Assembly: GCF_024347055.1 (NCBI RefSeq)
Contig: NZ_AP024896.1
Span: 1,240,001-1,304,000 of the forward strand
Length of the DNA stretch: 64,000 nucleotides
DNA from: Vibrio porteresiae DSM 19223
Lineage (GTDB): Bacteria > Pseudomonadota > Gammaproteobacteria > Enterobacterales > Vibrionaceae
Direction: 5' to 3'
A program made the position numbers and the translations under genes. Of the stretch, positions 16,406-24,724 are shown piece by piece; the first letter of the stretch is position 1, and the number at the start of each line of letters is the position of its first letter. Under the pieces are notes generated by a model that searched no databases, was not told the origin of the DNA, and saw only the letters and a list, made by a program, of their open reading frames with translations.

Positions 16406-18300
16406 CCTTGATTCTCCTCAGAGAGGGTGGTTTCCTTTTGTTCCACTTGTGCTCGGGCTGGACGAGCCGGCCTTGGCGGACGCGCTGGTCGAGTCGGTCT
16501 GGTGGTTGCCTCAACTGGCGACGTATCACTTAACGCAACGGCTGCTTCTGGCAACACCTCACTCTCAGTGGATGCTACAGCGTGACTAGGCCGAGCTATC
16601 TGTTGAGGACGAGCCGGGCGTTGAGGGCGAACGGGTCGCACTGGCCTTGTTACCCCTGCTTGTTTGCTAGCTTGTGCTTGATCGCTAACTTGAGTGGTCA
16701 CCGATTGAAGCGTGGGGTCGACAGTTGCCTGTGCAGCAACGCTTGGGCGCGCTGGTCTTCCCGGCCGACTTGGACGCGCCGGTTTGCCGCTTGCCCCCGT
16801 AGCATCAGTGCTTGTCACATGCGTATTGGTTGGATTCGCACTGGTGACATTGGCAGCCACTCGCGCTGGGCGTTTGGCTTGTTTTTCGGCCAGTTTGGCT
16901 AACGCTTCTTCTTCCATACGATGACGTTTGGCTTCGGTTAAGCGTTTCGCTTGTTGCGATTTGCGCTCTTTTTGCCAGTTAGAACTGATCACCCCTTTAG
17001 CGTGCATAAAATACTGCACCAACGGAATCGAAGAAGGACACACATAACTGCACGCGCCACAAGAGAGGCAGTTACGCACACCAAGCTCTTCTGCCCTCTT
17101 AAAATCAGAGACTTTGGTATACGCCGCCATTTGAAATGGCATCAAACTCATCGGGCACGCCCGCACACATTGTCCGCAACGAATGCACTGCTGGTGTTGA
17201 TATTCACTGATGATCTCTTCTTCCGTGAGAGCCAGTAAGCCACCCACCATTTTGTCGAGTGGTACTTCTAACGAAGAGACAATCTGCCCCATCATTGGGC
17301 CGCCAAGTATGAGACGTTCGGCACTTTCACTGACACCGCCACAGTAATTGAGCAAATCTTGCACCCTGGTTCCCAGTGGCACTTCAACATTGCGTGGCTC
17401 GCCAATGCCCATCCCCGAAACCGTTACAATGCGGCTTACCAATGGACGTTGAAAACGCACTGCATGGTAAACAGAACGTGCCGTTGCGATGTTATTGACC
17501 ACCACGCCAATGTGCGATGAACGCCCGCCCAGTGGTACTTCCTTACCAATTAACGTCTTAATAAGCTGCTTGGCAGAGCCCATCGGATAGATGCTTGGCA
17601 CACGGCGAATCTCAATGCTCGGCTCTTCACTCGCAGCATCAAGCATTTCGGCATACGCTTGAGGTTTATTATCTTCAATCCCTACAATCACATTTTTTGC
17701 ACCACATGCCTGCTGCATTAACTTAATGCCCCCAACCACTTCAGCAGCATGGGTCTGCATGGTGACATCATCGCTGGTTAGGTAAGGTTCGCACTCACCA
17801 CCATTGATGATCAGTGTTTCTACTTTTGCCATCAGTGCTGATTTGAGTTTCTGCGCAGTAGGAAACCCAGCGCCGCCAAGGCCAACAATGCCAGCGGCTT
17901 GAATACGTTCAATAATCACCTCTGGCTCTAACTGGTGAAACGCTCCCAGTGGCGCAGGCGTTCCCCAGTTACGGTCTTCGTTGGCACGAATTACTATGGT
18001 ATCGGCGATGATTTTAGCGGGATGCGCGGTGATGTGCGGCGCAATATTAATCACAATGCCGTTGACTGGCGAATGAATCGGTGACACACGATCGCTGCGC
18101 CCTTTGGCGATCAACTGACCGCGAAACACTCTATCCCCTACTTCGACTAAAGGCATCAACACCGCCCCATCGCGCTCTTGCAGTGGTAAGTAAACATGGC
18201 TAGGCCAAAAGTCGTGATCAATCGGTTTATCCGTGGTTAACGACTTAAAGGTTTTTGGATGCACCCCACCCGAAAATCCATGTGAAAACAGCTTAAACAT
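16402..18300 (-). CDS. rnfC: Electron transport complex subunit RnfC
   Basis: 632-aa membrane-associated subunit that in other species exchanges electrons with NAD(H). Seen in order: an N-terminal biotinyl-like domain (about 30-100), a Rossmann-like NADH/FMN region with GLGGAGFPTA and NGGECEPYLT, a SLBB part, and two [4Fe-4S] motifs near residues 370-425 (CIRCGQCVRACP and CLSCGACSYVCP). The last ~170 residues are low-complexity, full of RPxRP repeats. Such tails vary in length in RnfC proteins. AGGAG precedes the ATG. Confidence 0.92.
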   Translation of the reverse strand: MFKLFSHGFSGGVHPKTFKSLTTDKPIDHDFWPSHVYLPLQERDGAVLMPLVEVGDRVFRGQLIAKGRSDRVSPIHSPVNGIVINIAPHITAHPAKIIADTIVIRANEDRNWGTPAPLGAFHQLEPEVIIERIQAAGIVGLGGAGFPTAQKLKSALMAKVETLIINGGECEPYLTSDDVTMQTHAAEVVGGIKLMQQACGAKNVIVGIEDNKPQAYAEMLDAASEEPSIEIRRVPSIYPMGSAKQLIKTLIGKEVPLGGRSSHIGVVVNNIATARSVYHAVRFQRPLVSRIVTVSGMGIGEPRNVEVPLGTRVQDLLNYCGGVSESAERLILGGPMMGQIVSSLEVPLDKMVGGLLALTEEEIISEYQHQQCIRCGQCVRACPMSLMPFQMAAYTKVSDFKRAEELGVRNCLSCGACSYVCPSSIPLVQYFMHAKGVISSNWQKERKSQQAKRLTEAKRHRMEEEALAKLAEKQAKRPARVAANVTSANPTNTHVTSTDATGASGKPARPSRPGRPARPSVAAQATVDPTLQSVTTQVSDQAQASKQAGVTRPVRPVRPQRPARPQQIARPSHAVASTESEVLPEAAVALSDTSPVEATTRPTRPARPPRPARPARAQVEQKETTLSEENQG

Positions 18301-18309
18301 ATCGCTCTC

Positions 18310-18843
18310 CTAGGCCGCTACGCTCGATGTGGGTTTAGGCCAATACCAATGTTTGGCATCGGGAATCAGCTCTTGCATGGTAAGGCAATGTTGCGGACAA
18401 CTTTGGCTGCACAACTGACACCCCGTGCACACATCTTTAATTACGGTGTGCAACTGCTTCGGCGCACCTACAATCGCATCAAACGGACACGCTTTTACGC
18501 AGCGGTGACAGCCTGAACACTGTGCCTCTTCAATCACGGCCACCAGCTCTTTTTGCTCATCACTGATTTCAATGGCCACGCCCAAAATGTCAGCCATGGT
18601 GGCAGCAAGCACTGAGCCCCCAGGAGGGCAGCAATCGGGATGCAGTTCACCACTCACGATTTTTTCTGCCGCTTGCCGACACCCCGCTTCGCCACACTGA
18701 CCACATTGACCGCCAGGCAGTAAGCCTTCGATTTGGTCCACTAACGGGTTACTTTCGACTTTGAAGAAGGTCGCCGCCATCCCTAGCAGCGCCCCAAGGG
18801 CAGCGCCCAAAATCACGAAAAACACTAATGCAGACATCAACAT
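18310..18843 (-). CDS. rnfB: Electron transport complex subunit RnfB
   Basis: Iron-sulfur subunit, 177 aa: an N-terminal membrane anchor, a four-cysteine domain C47-x2-C50-x4-C55-x16-C72 as in RnfB, and two [4Fe-4S] ferredoxin motifs (CSGCHRCVKACP and CTGCQLCSQSCP). It is thought to pass electrons to a soluble carrier, here plausibly NifF or the ferredoxin encoded nearby. A TTG two codons earlier is possible, but AGGAG lies 6 nt before the ATG at 18843. It starts 9 bp after rnfA. Confidence 0.92.
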   Translation of the reverse strand: MLMSALVFFVILGAALGALLGMAATFFKVESNPLVDQIEGLLPGGQCGQCGEAGCRQAAEKIVSGELHPDCCPPGGSVLAATMADILGVAIEISDEQKELVAVIEEAQCSGCHRCVKACPFDAIVGAPKQLHTVIKDVCTGCQLCSQSCPQHCLTMQELIPDAKHWYWPKPTSSVAA

Positions 18844-18852
18844 AGCCAACTC

Positions 18853-19428
18853 CTACGCCATTCCTGAGAAGCCCATAAAGGCCATAGAAAGAAAACCAGC
18901 GGTAATAAAAGCAATCGGCGAACCTTTAAATGCTGCGGGAATATCACTGAGCGCTAACTGGCTTCGTAGCCCAGCAAACAGAGTAATCACAATCAGAAAG
19001 CCCGTGGCAGAGCCCACACTGAACATCAAGGTGTCGATAAAGCTAAGATTGTCTTGCACCGCAAGCAAGGCGACACCAAACACCGCACAGTTGGTGGTAA
19101 TCAGCGGTAAATAGACCCCAAGGGCTTGATACAAGGCGGGAAAGGCTTTTTTCACGTAGAGCTCAGTAAATTGCACCACCGCGGCAATCACTAAGATAAA
19201 CGCAATAATCCGCATGAATTCCAACCCTAATGGACGCAAAATAGCAAACTCAATCATCCAAGTAGAGAGGGTCGCTAGGGTTAAAACAAAAGTGGTCGCA
19301 ACTCCCATCCCTACAGCGCTACTGATCTTGCTAGAGACTCCCATAAACGGGCATAACCCAAGAAACTTAGCCAACACCACGTTATTCACAAAGGCGGCGC
19401 TGAGTAAAACAATCAATCCATCTGACAT
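18853..19428 (-). CDS. rnfA: Electron transport complex subunit RnfA
   Basis: First gene of the rnf operon: a six-helix membrane protein of 191 aa (family about 193). Typical sequences are LLSAAFVNNVVLAKFLGLCP at the N-terminus and YLPLITTNCAVFGVALL; the two Cys-containing motifs mirror those of RnfE. An upstream extension of 37 codons is rejected because it reads through the sigma-54 promoter and the ATG at 19428 has a GGGGA box. Nif-specific control is indicated by the upstream elements. Confidence 0.92.
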   Translation of the reverse strand: MSDGLIVLLSAAFVNNVVLAKFLGLCPFMGVSSKISSAVGMGVATTFVLTLATLSTWMIEFAILRPLGLEFMRIIAFILVIAAVVQFTELYVKKAFPALYQALGVYLPLITTNCAVFGVALLAVQDNLSFIDTLMFSVGSATGFLIVITLFAGLRSQLALSDIPAAFKGSPIAFITAGFLSMAFMGFSGMA

Positions 19429-19463
19429 AACTCTGTCCCCGAAAATCCATTTCCCTGCCTTGG

Positions 19464-19479
19464 TGCATAGCCTATGCCA
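19464..19479 (-). promoter_or_regulatory. Sigma-54 promoter of the rnfABCDGEH operon
   Basis: Minus strand TGGCATAGGCTATGCA: GG and GC separated by 10 nt. Expected start near 19453, 25 nt before the rnfA ATG. It is embedded in an inverted repeat, TGGTGCAT (19461-19468) and ATGCACCA (19491-19498). Confidence 0.75.
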
Positions 19480-19571
19480 CGGGGCACGTAATGCACCACC
19501 ATGAGGCTTAGACCCCTTGTGGCAGCTCGATTTGGCCATTTAGCAACATGGGAAAGAGGCGTTTTGACCTT

Positions 19572-19587
19572 TGTTACAAAGCCGACA
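19572..19587. promoter_or_regulatory. NifA-type upstream activator site 1 (between rnfA and nifL)
   Basis: TGTTACAAAGCCGACA fits TGT-N10-ACA. It is about 93 bp from both the rnfA and the nifL -24 elements, so it could serve either promoter. Confidence 0.7.
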
Positions 19588-19610
19588 AAGTGAAAAGAAA
19601 AAATCGAATT

Positions 19611-19626
19611 TGTCTCATATCAAACA
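19611..19626. promoter_or_regulatory. NifA-type upstream activator site 2 (between rnfA and nifL)
   Basis: TGTCTCATATCAAACA fits TGT-N10-ACA, 23 bp beyond site 1, about 55 bp upstream of the nifL -24 element and 130 bp from that of rnfA. Confidence 0.7.
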
Positions 19627-19679
19627 AGAGTTAAATTTTGTTCTTTTCCACCAGCCCAATAAAAACAATAGTTTTGTTG

Positions 19680-19695
19680 TGGAATAAGAAATGCA
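19680..19695 (+). promoter_or_regulatory. Sigma-54 promoter of nifLA
   Basis: TGGAATAAGAAATGCA: GG (19681-19682) and GC (19693-19694) spaced by 10 nt. Start would be near 19706, 35 nt before the nifL ATG. The activator could be NtrC, as in Klebsiella, or NifA through the two sites upstream. Confidence 0.7.
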
Positions 19696-19740
19696 TGACA
19701 CTTGTTTCTTATACTGTTTCTATTGCTAAGGAAGGCACTT

Positions 19741-21270
19741 ATGGGACAAGTCGAAACACGATTGCAAGACTCAATGCCGCCGATGTTTGATCCACAGGCA
19801 TTTTCGCAAATCGTCTCTAATGCGCCGATAGCGATCAGCATTACTGATGACAACGGTACCATTTTGTACGTTAATCAGATGTTTGCCGATATTACAGGCT
19901 ATTGCCCAGAGGAACTGATTGGACGCAATTCCTCACTATTGTCATACAAAGCCACTCCAACCCAGGTGTATGAAAACCTCTGGCACACCATCACCTCTGG
20001 ACAGCACTGGCAAGGACAATTGGTCAATCGCAAGAAAAGTGGAGAACCCTACATCGCTGAAATCTCCATCTCCCGTTTTCGCGATACTCACGGGCAGCAC
20101 TGCTTTTACGCCATCCATAAAGACATTACCGAAAAACACCAACTGCTGACCGATTTGAAAAATCAGTCGGTGATGTTTGAAGCAGTGCTCAATGCCACCC
20201 CAATCGCCATTGCCATGGTGGATAACAATCACCAGTTACTGTTTAGTAACGCCAAATACGACAAGATTGGACAGAGCATTGGTCAGCCCCCAATGAAAGC
20301 GCTGCTTGATAGCCTCAATGTCGATTATGGCATCAACACCTTATCCGATTTCATGGCGCAAAAAGATCACCGCTATAAAGGCGTGCACATTGAAAACTCC
20401 GGTGCAGTGCGCGAACGCTGGTTCGATTTCGCTTTAGTGCGTATTCCCGTTTCTGACACCACCGCGGACACCTATTTTCAGCCGCAAGATGCGTTTTATA
20501 CCGTGATTGCGATTACCGAACGAACTCGTGAAAAACTGCTGGTTGAAGAGCGCCGCATCAATTCCGTGAAGCTCATGACGCGCGACAACAAATACGTCCA
20601 CGCGATGCAAGAGGCGTTAATGGCAACGCTGCATCAGCTGCAAGGCCCGTTTAATATGATTGATTCCGCGATGAACATTCTTAAACGCACCAGCCCTTCA
20701 TGCCCCGGACTGATTGCCATGGATGAAGCAATGGAAACCGCGCTGCACGCCATGCAAGACATCAAACAAGCGATTCCTGAACGCAACAGCGAAGCGTTCC
20801 AACCGGTCAATATCAATCAAGTGATCCGCGATGCCACAGCGATCTGTACCGATGAATTACTGCTCTCATCCACCAAGCTTGAACTGATTTTGTCGCCACG
20901 CCTTGGATCGATTAACGGTATGCCGCACCGGCTTATTTTGGCACTTAAACAGCTGATTGATAATGCAATGGATGCGATTCAAGCCGCCAAACGTAACGAC
21001 AGAACGATTCGCCTCACCACCTTTGAAGAGAATGGGGAAATCAACATTCTTGTTGAAGACAGCGGCGGCGGCATTGCGCCCAATTTGCGGTTGAAAGTGT
21101 TTCAACCATTTTTCAGCACCAAACCGAAACACCAAACCGGTTGTCGTGGTATTGGTTTGTCTATCGTGCAACAGGTACTCAATGAGCACTCTGCGACCAT
21201 CTCTATCGACCAGAGTATTCAACTGAAAGGTGCCTTGATCTGCTTGACATTTCCTTGCTCTGAATGGTGA
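19741..21270 (+). CDS. nifL: Nitrogen fixation regulatory protein NifL
   Basis: Redox and nitrogen sensor that binds and inhibits NifA. 509 aa. An N-terminal PAS domain (about residues 15-135; ISITDDNGTILYVN, DITGYCPEELIGRN) is the likely FAD site; a second PAS-like region follows (about 140-260), then a helical part and a C-terminal histidine-kinase-like ATP-binding domain (about 395-505) with DNAMDAIQ, DSGGGIAPN and GIGLSIVQ. Start chosen at 19741 behind AAGGAAG; a TTG 13 codons earlier is disfavoured. It is 6 bp from nifA and surely co-transcribed. Confidence 0.9.
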   Translation: MGQVETRLQDSMPPMFDPQAFSQIVSNAPIAISITDDNGTILYVNQMFADITGYCPEELIGRNSSLLSYKATPTQVYENLWHTITSGQHWQGQLVNRKKSGEPYIAEISISRFRDTHGQHCFYAIHKDITEKHQLLTDLKNQSVMFEAVLNATPIAIAMVDNNHQLLFSNAKYDKIGQSIGQPPMKALLDSLNVDYGINTLSDFMAQKDHRYKGVHIENSGAVRERWFDFALVRIPVSDTTADTYFQPQDAFYTVIAITERTREKLLVEERRINSVKLMTRDNKYVHAMQEALMATLHQLQGPFNMIDSAMNILKRTSPSCPGLIAMDEAMETALHAMQDIKQAIPERNSEAFQPVNINQVIRDATAICTDELLLSSTKLELILSPRLGSINGMPHRLILALKQLIDNAMDAIQAAKRNDRTIRLTTFEENGEINILVEDSGGGIAPNLRLKVFQPFFSTKPKHQTGCRGIGLSIVQQVLNEHSATISIDQSIQLKGALICLTFPCSEW

Positions 21271-21276
21271 TTTGCT

Positions 21277-22875
21277 ATGACTGAAGAACTGTCCCTTATG
21301 GATTTAGAACGTCAGTTACTGGCAGCTATGTATCGTGTCGCCAGTGTGCTGAACAGTAGTCTTAACTATATTGAGTCCGCCGACAAAGTGCTGAAACTGC
21401 TGCATGATGATTGTCGGCTAAAATGCGGGTTGCTGACTTTGCTGGATGCGGAACAACAGTCGTTGACCATCAAAGCCGTGCACTCGCCAACCCCCAATGA
21501 CGCCGCCGAACAAAAACGGGTGCACTACAAAGTGGGCGAAGGCATCGTTGGAGAAGTGCTGCGCCAAGGCAGCTCCATTGTCATTCGTAATTTGGGCAGT
21601 GACATGCGCTTTGCCGATAAGCTCGCCCTATACGACTACGAAAAACCGTTTATTTGTGTGCCGCTTAAAAATAGCCGCGCTACTGTGATTGGTGCGCTGT
21701 CGGCCCAGCCACCCAATGTGGACGATCAAACGCTAACTCTGTTGACCAAATTTTTGGAGATGATCGCAAACCTCGTCGCGCAAAATGTGCAATTGGCGTT
21801 TCAAGTTGAAACCAAACAAAAGCAATTGGTGGATGAGCGGGATGGCTTGCGCCGTCAAGTGCGTAACAACTACAGCTTTCGTAATTTGGTGGGGCATACC
21901 AAAGTGATGCGCCAAGTGTTTGAGCAAATACGGTTAGTGTCACGCTGGGATTCCACCGTACTGCTACGTGGCGAATCTGGAACAGGTAAAGAGTTGGTCG
22001 CCAACGCAATTCATTACAATTCGCCCCGCGCCAATAACCCCTTTATTAAACTCAACTGCGCCGCCCTGCCGGATAACTTGCTTGAATCGGAGCTGTTTGG
22101 GCATGAAAAAGGAGCATTTACGGGCGCGGTAAAACAGCGTAAAGGCCGCTTTGAATTGGCAGACAATGGCACTATTTTCCTCGACGAAATTGGTGAAACC
22201 AGCCCAGCCTTTCAAGCTAAGTTATTGCGGGTATTGCAGGAGAAAGAGTTTGAACGTGTCGGCGGCTCCTCTACGTTAACGGTCAATGTGCGCATCGTGG
22301 CGGCAACCAACCGTAACTTAGAAGAGGACGTGGCGAATGGGGATTTTCGTGAAGACCTTTACTATCGCCTTAACGTGATGCCGATGTATTTGCCTCCCCT
22401 ACGGGATCGCATTCAGGACATTCCTGAGCTGGCGGATCATATGATCAAACGGTTAAGCAAAGCGCAGGATCGCAAGCTATCACTCACCGATCCGGCGATC
22501 CGACTCATGATGGGCTATCACTGGCCAGGTAACGTGCGTGAGATGGAAAACACCTTAGAGCGTGCGTCGGTGCTTTCGGAAAATGGCGTGATTGAGCCAG
22601 AGCTCATCTCCTTTTCCCATATGGACAATCCCGCGCCGCACAAAGTGGTCACGCACACGCCGACGGAGCAGAGTAAACCCACTCCTGCTTTTCCAGCCAC
22701 GAATGGCCACTCAGCGGGCGTGCATAAGGAAGATCTGGATGAGCGAGAGATGGTGATTGATGCACTGGAACGCTCCGGTTGGGTGAAAGCCAAAGCGGCT
22801 CGGCTGCTGAACATGACGCCGCGGCAAATCGCCTATCGCATCCAAATCATGAACATCGAAATGAAACAGATGTGA
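21277..22875 (+). CDS. nifA: Nif-specific sigma-54 activator NifA
   Basis: 532-aa enhancer-binding protein. N-terminal GAF domain (about 20-170), linker, AAA+ domain with Walker A GESGTGKE (232-239), the sigma-54-contacting GAFTGA loop (279-284), Walker B-like TIFLDEIGE, and a C-terminal helix-turn-helix (about 490-532, KAKAARLLNMTPRQIAYRI). I see no Cys-x4-Cys linker between AAA+ and the DNA-binding part, which fits the NifL-controlled gammaproteobacterial class. It lacks a strong ribosome binding site and is probably coupled to nifL. Confidence 0.94.
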   Translation: MTEELSLMDLERQLLAAMYRVASVLNSSLNYIESADKVLKLLHDDCRLKCGLLTLLDAEQQSLTIKAVHSPTPNDAAEQKRVHYKVGEGIVGEVLRQGSSIVIRNLGSDMRFADKLALYDYEKPFICVPLKNSRATVIGALSAQPPNVDDQTLTLLTKFLEMIANLVAQNVQLAFQVETKQKQLVDERDGLRRQVRNNYSFRNLVGHTKVMRQVFEQIRLVSRWDSTVLLRGESGTGKELVANAIHYNSPRANNPFIKLNCAALPDNLLESELFGHEKGAFTGAVKQRKGRFELADNGTIFLDEIGETSPAFQAKLLRVLQEKEFERVGGSSTLTVNVRIVAATNRNLEEDVANGDFREDLYYRLNVMPMYLPPLRDRIQDIPELADHMIKRLSKAQDRKLSLTDPAIRLMMGYHWPGNVREMENTLERASVLSENGVIEPELISFSHMDNPAPHKVVTHTPTEQSKPTPAFPATNGHSAGVHKEDLDEREMVIDALERSGWVKAKAARLLNMTPRQIAYRIQIMNIEMKQM

Positions 22876-22923
22876 CTAGAGCGGATAAAAATGAAGCGGG
22901 TGGAAAATGAAGTAGATACGACA

Positions 22924-22943
22924 AAACGGCCTTCGGGCCGTTT
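22924..22943 (+). terminator. Terminator after nifA
   Basis: AAACGGCC-TTCG-GGCCGTTT, an 8-bp GC-rich stem with a stable TTCG tetraloop followed by a T-rich run. Its tail overlaps the first bases of the NifA site for nifB. Confidence 0.85.
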
Positions 22944-22958
22944 GTTCTATTTACGACA
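22943..22958 (+). promoter_or_regulatory. NifA-type upstream activator site for nifB
   Basis: TGTTCTATTTACGACA fits TGT-N10-ACA, 61 bp upstream of the nifB -24 element. A second, degenerate site (TGT-N10-GCA) follows at 22961-22976 and shares ATTGTTCGTTTC with the nifF site. Confidence 0.7.
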
Positions 22959-23018
22959 ATTGTTCGTTTCGCCGCAATCAAAACCCAACAAAACCACCAT
23001 AAATCAATAAATTAGAAT

Positions 23019-23034
23019 AGGAACAAAGATTGCA
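23019..23034 (+). promoter_or_regulatory. Sigma-54 promoter of nifB
   Basis: AGGAACAAAGATTGCA: GG (23020-23021) and GC (23032-23033) spaced 10 nt, with a perfect TTGCA at -12. Start near 23045, about 26 nt before the ATG. Confidence 0.75.
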
Positions 23035-23070
23035 GTCCTTTATCCATTACTTCACTGGACAGAGGTCGAC

Positions 23071-24471
23071 ATGGAAAGTCCTTCTTCATCAAAGGGTTCA
23101 CAGCCCACTGCCAATGACAATATTCGTCATTTTTTTAGCAAAGAGGTTCAAGACCAAATCGCGCAGCATCCTTGCTATTCTCAGCAAGCACATCAATATG
23201 CGCGCATGCATTTACCGGTCGCCCCCGCGTGTAATATTCAGTGCAACTACTGTAACCGCAAATACGATTGCAGCAACGAATCGCGCCCCGGTGTGGTGTC
23301 GCAAGTGATGGATTCGGCGCAAGCGCTGCGTCAATTCAGCGCCATCAAACGGCGCGCGCCCAATCTGAGCGTGGTAGGCATTGCCGGCCCCGGTGATGCA
23401 CTCGCCAATCCACAAGTGACGTTTGCCACGCTGCGACAGATCAAACGCCAAGACCCGAGTGCGCAACTCTGTATTTCTACCAACGGGTTAGCTCTGGAAG
23501 AAAACGTTGAAGCCTTGGTGGAATTGGGCGTGCATCACTTAACCATTACCATCAACTGCACTGACCCAGAGATTGGCGCCAAGATCTATCCGTGGATCTT
23601 CCATCAGCATCGCCGCTATAAAGGCCGCGAAGCCGCAACCCTATTAATTGAACGTCAGTTTGCTGGCCTGAAAAAAGCCGCCCAAGCTGGGCTTCTGGTG
23701 AAGGTCAATACCGTGCTGATTCCCGGCATTAATGATCAGCATATTGTTGACGTTTCAGAGGCTGTTAAACAGCACGGTGCCCTGCTGCACAACATCATGC
23801 CTTTGATCTCTGATCCCGCGCACGGCACCTACTTTGGTTTATCCGGCCAACGCGGCCCAACCGCTGAAGAGCTGCAACTGGCTCGCGAAGCTTCCGGTGG
23901 TTTTATGCCACAAATGACCCACTGCCAACAATGTCGCGCCGATGCTGTGGGCATGCTTGGCGATGGTGACAGTCACTGCGGCTCGGGTCACGAAGGTGAA
24001 TCTAGCCCTTGTCATAGCAGCCATGACGCCGAGCAACCGCTCTGTGTCGCGCCCTTTTTATTGGCGATTGCCAGCAATGGCAGCGAACACATTCAAACGC
24101 ACTTTGGTCATGCCACTGCTTTTGAAATTTACCAATTTGAACCGCGCCAGCAGCAGTTTTTGTTCAAAGAAACCCGCGAGGTAGCGCTCTATTGTCATGG
24201 TAAAACCGATTGTCCTGAAGAAGAGGAGAAGAACGCCATTTTGGATGTGGTGAGTGATTGTCGTATCTTGCTCTGTTCACGAATTGGCATTACTCCATGG
24301 CGCGAGTTGGAAAAACGGGGCGTAACGCCGAATGTGGATTTTGCCTTCCAACCGATTGCCGATGCACTTAAAGCGATTGCCCGGCAGCAATCAGCACAAG
24401 TGGCGGCTCCCCAACAGGGTAAATCCAGCCTTAATGAAGTCACAGCAACAACATGGAGAAGCGCCCAATGA
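23071..24471 (+). CDS. nifB: FeMo-cofactor biosynthesis radical SAM protein NifB
   Basis: Builds NifB-co, the 8Fe-9S-C precursor of FeMo-cofactor. 466 aa: radical SAM domain with the cluster motif C54-x3-C58-x2-C61 (CNIQCNYC), conserved NRKYDC and ESRPGVVS, and a C-terminal NifX-like domain (about 325-440, LLAIASNGSEHIQTHFGHA). A His/Cys-rich linker (DSHCGSGHEGESSPCHSSHD, near 300-320) separates them. It is the first gene of a nifB-ferredoxin-nifQ unit; AGAGG precedes the ATG. Confidence 0.96.
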   Translation: MESPSSSKGSQPTANDNIRHFFSKEVQDQIAQHPCYSQQAHQYARMHLPVAPACNIQCNYCNRKYDCSNESRPGVVSQVMDSAQALRQFSAIKRRAPNLSVVGIAGPGDALANPQVTFATLRQIKRQDPSAQLCISTNGLALEENVEALVELGVHHLTITINCTDPEIGAKIYPWIFHQHRRYKGREAATLLIERQFAGLKKAAQAGLLVKVNTVLIPGINDQHIVDVSEAVKQHGALLHNIMPLISDPAHGTYFGLSGQRGPTAEELQLAREASGGFMPQMTHCQQCRADAVGMLGDGDSHCGSGHEGESSPCHSSHDAEQPLCVAPFLLAIASNGSEHIQTHFGHATAFEIYQFEPRQQQFLFKETREVALYCHGKTDCPEEEEKNAILDVVSDCRILLCSRIGITPWRELEKRGVTPNVDFAFQPIADALKAIARQQSAQVAAPQQGKSSLNEVTATTWRSAQ

Positions 24472-24722
24472 GTTTTACCATTACTGAAAAATGCGTCGGC
24501 TGCCACGCTTGTTTGATTGTGTGTCCCAATAAGGCGGTGTATCGCGACCCAGAGGTGACGCGCCAATTTCGCATTCATTCTCGGCGTTGCGACGAGTGCG
24601 CCAGTCACTTTGATAACCCTCAGTGCGCTAGCATCTGTCCGATTGAAGAAGCGATTATCGATAGCGCCCATCTGCCCTTAAATCCACTTGGTAGCCTGCA
24701 ACCTCAAGGCGTAAGGAGCTAG
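24468..24722 (+). CDS. 2[4Fe-4S] ferredoxin of the nifB operon
   Basis: 84-aa FdxN-type ferredoxin. First cluster motif C9-x2-C12-x2-C15-x3-C19-P; second C-x2-C-x8-C-x3-C-P (RRCDECASHFDNPQCASICP), the unusual spacing typical of nif-linked ferredoxins. Such proteins support NifB activity or donate electrons to nitrogenase. The chosen ATG overlaps the nifB stop (ATGA) and has GGAG 9 nt upstream; an ATG five codons earlier is less likely. Confidence 0.9.
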   Translation: MSFTITEKCVGCHACLIVCPNKAVYRDPEVTRQFRIHSRRCDECASHFDNPQCASICPIEEAIIDSAHLPLNPLGSLQPQGVRS

Positions 24723-24724
24723 GA

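Noticed and set aside
18853..19539. RnfA with a 37-residue N-terminal extension
   Set aside because: It would translate through the sigma-54 promoter and adds sequence unlike any RnfA.
24195..24671. Minus-strand 158-aa open frame opposite nifB and the ferredoxin
   Set aside because: It is antisense to two well-supported genes, has no family features and arises from their codon usage.
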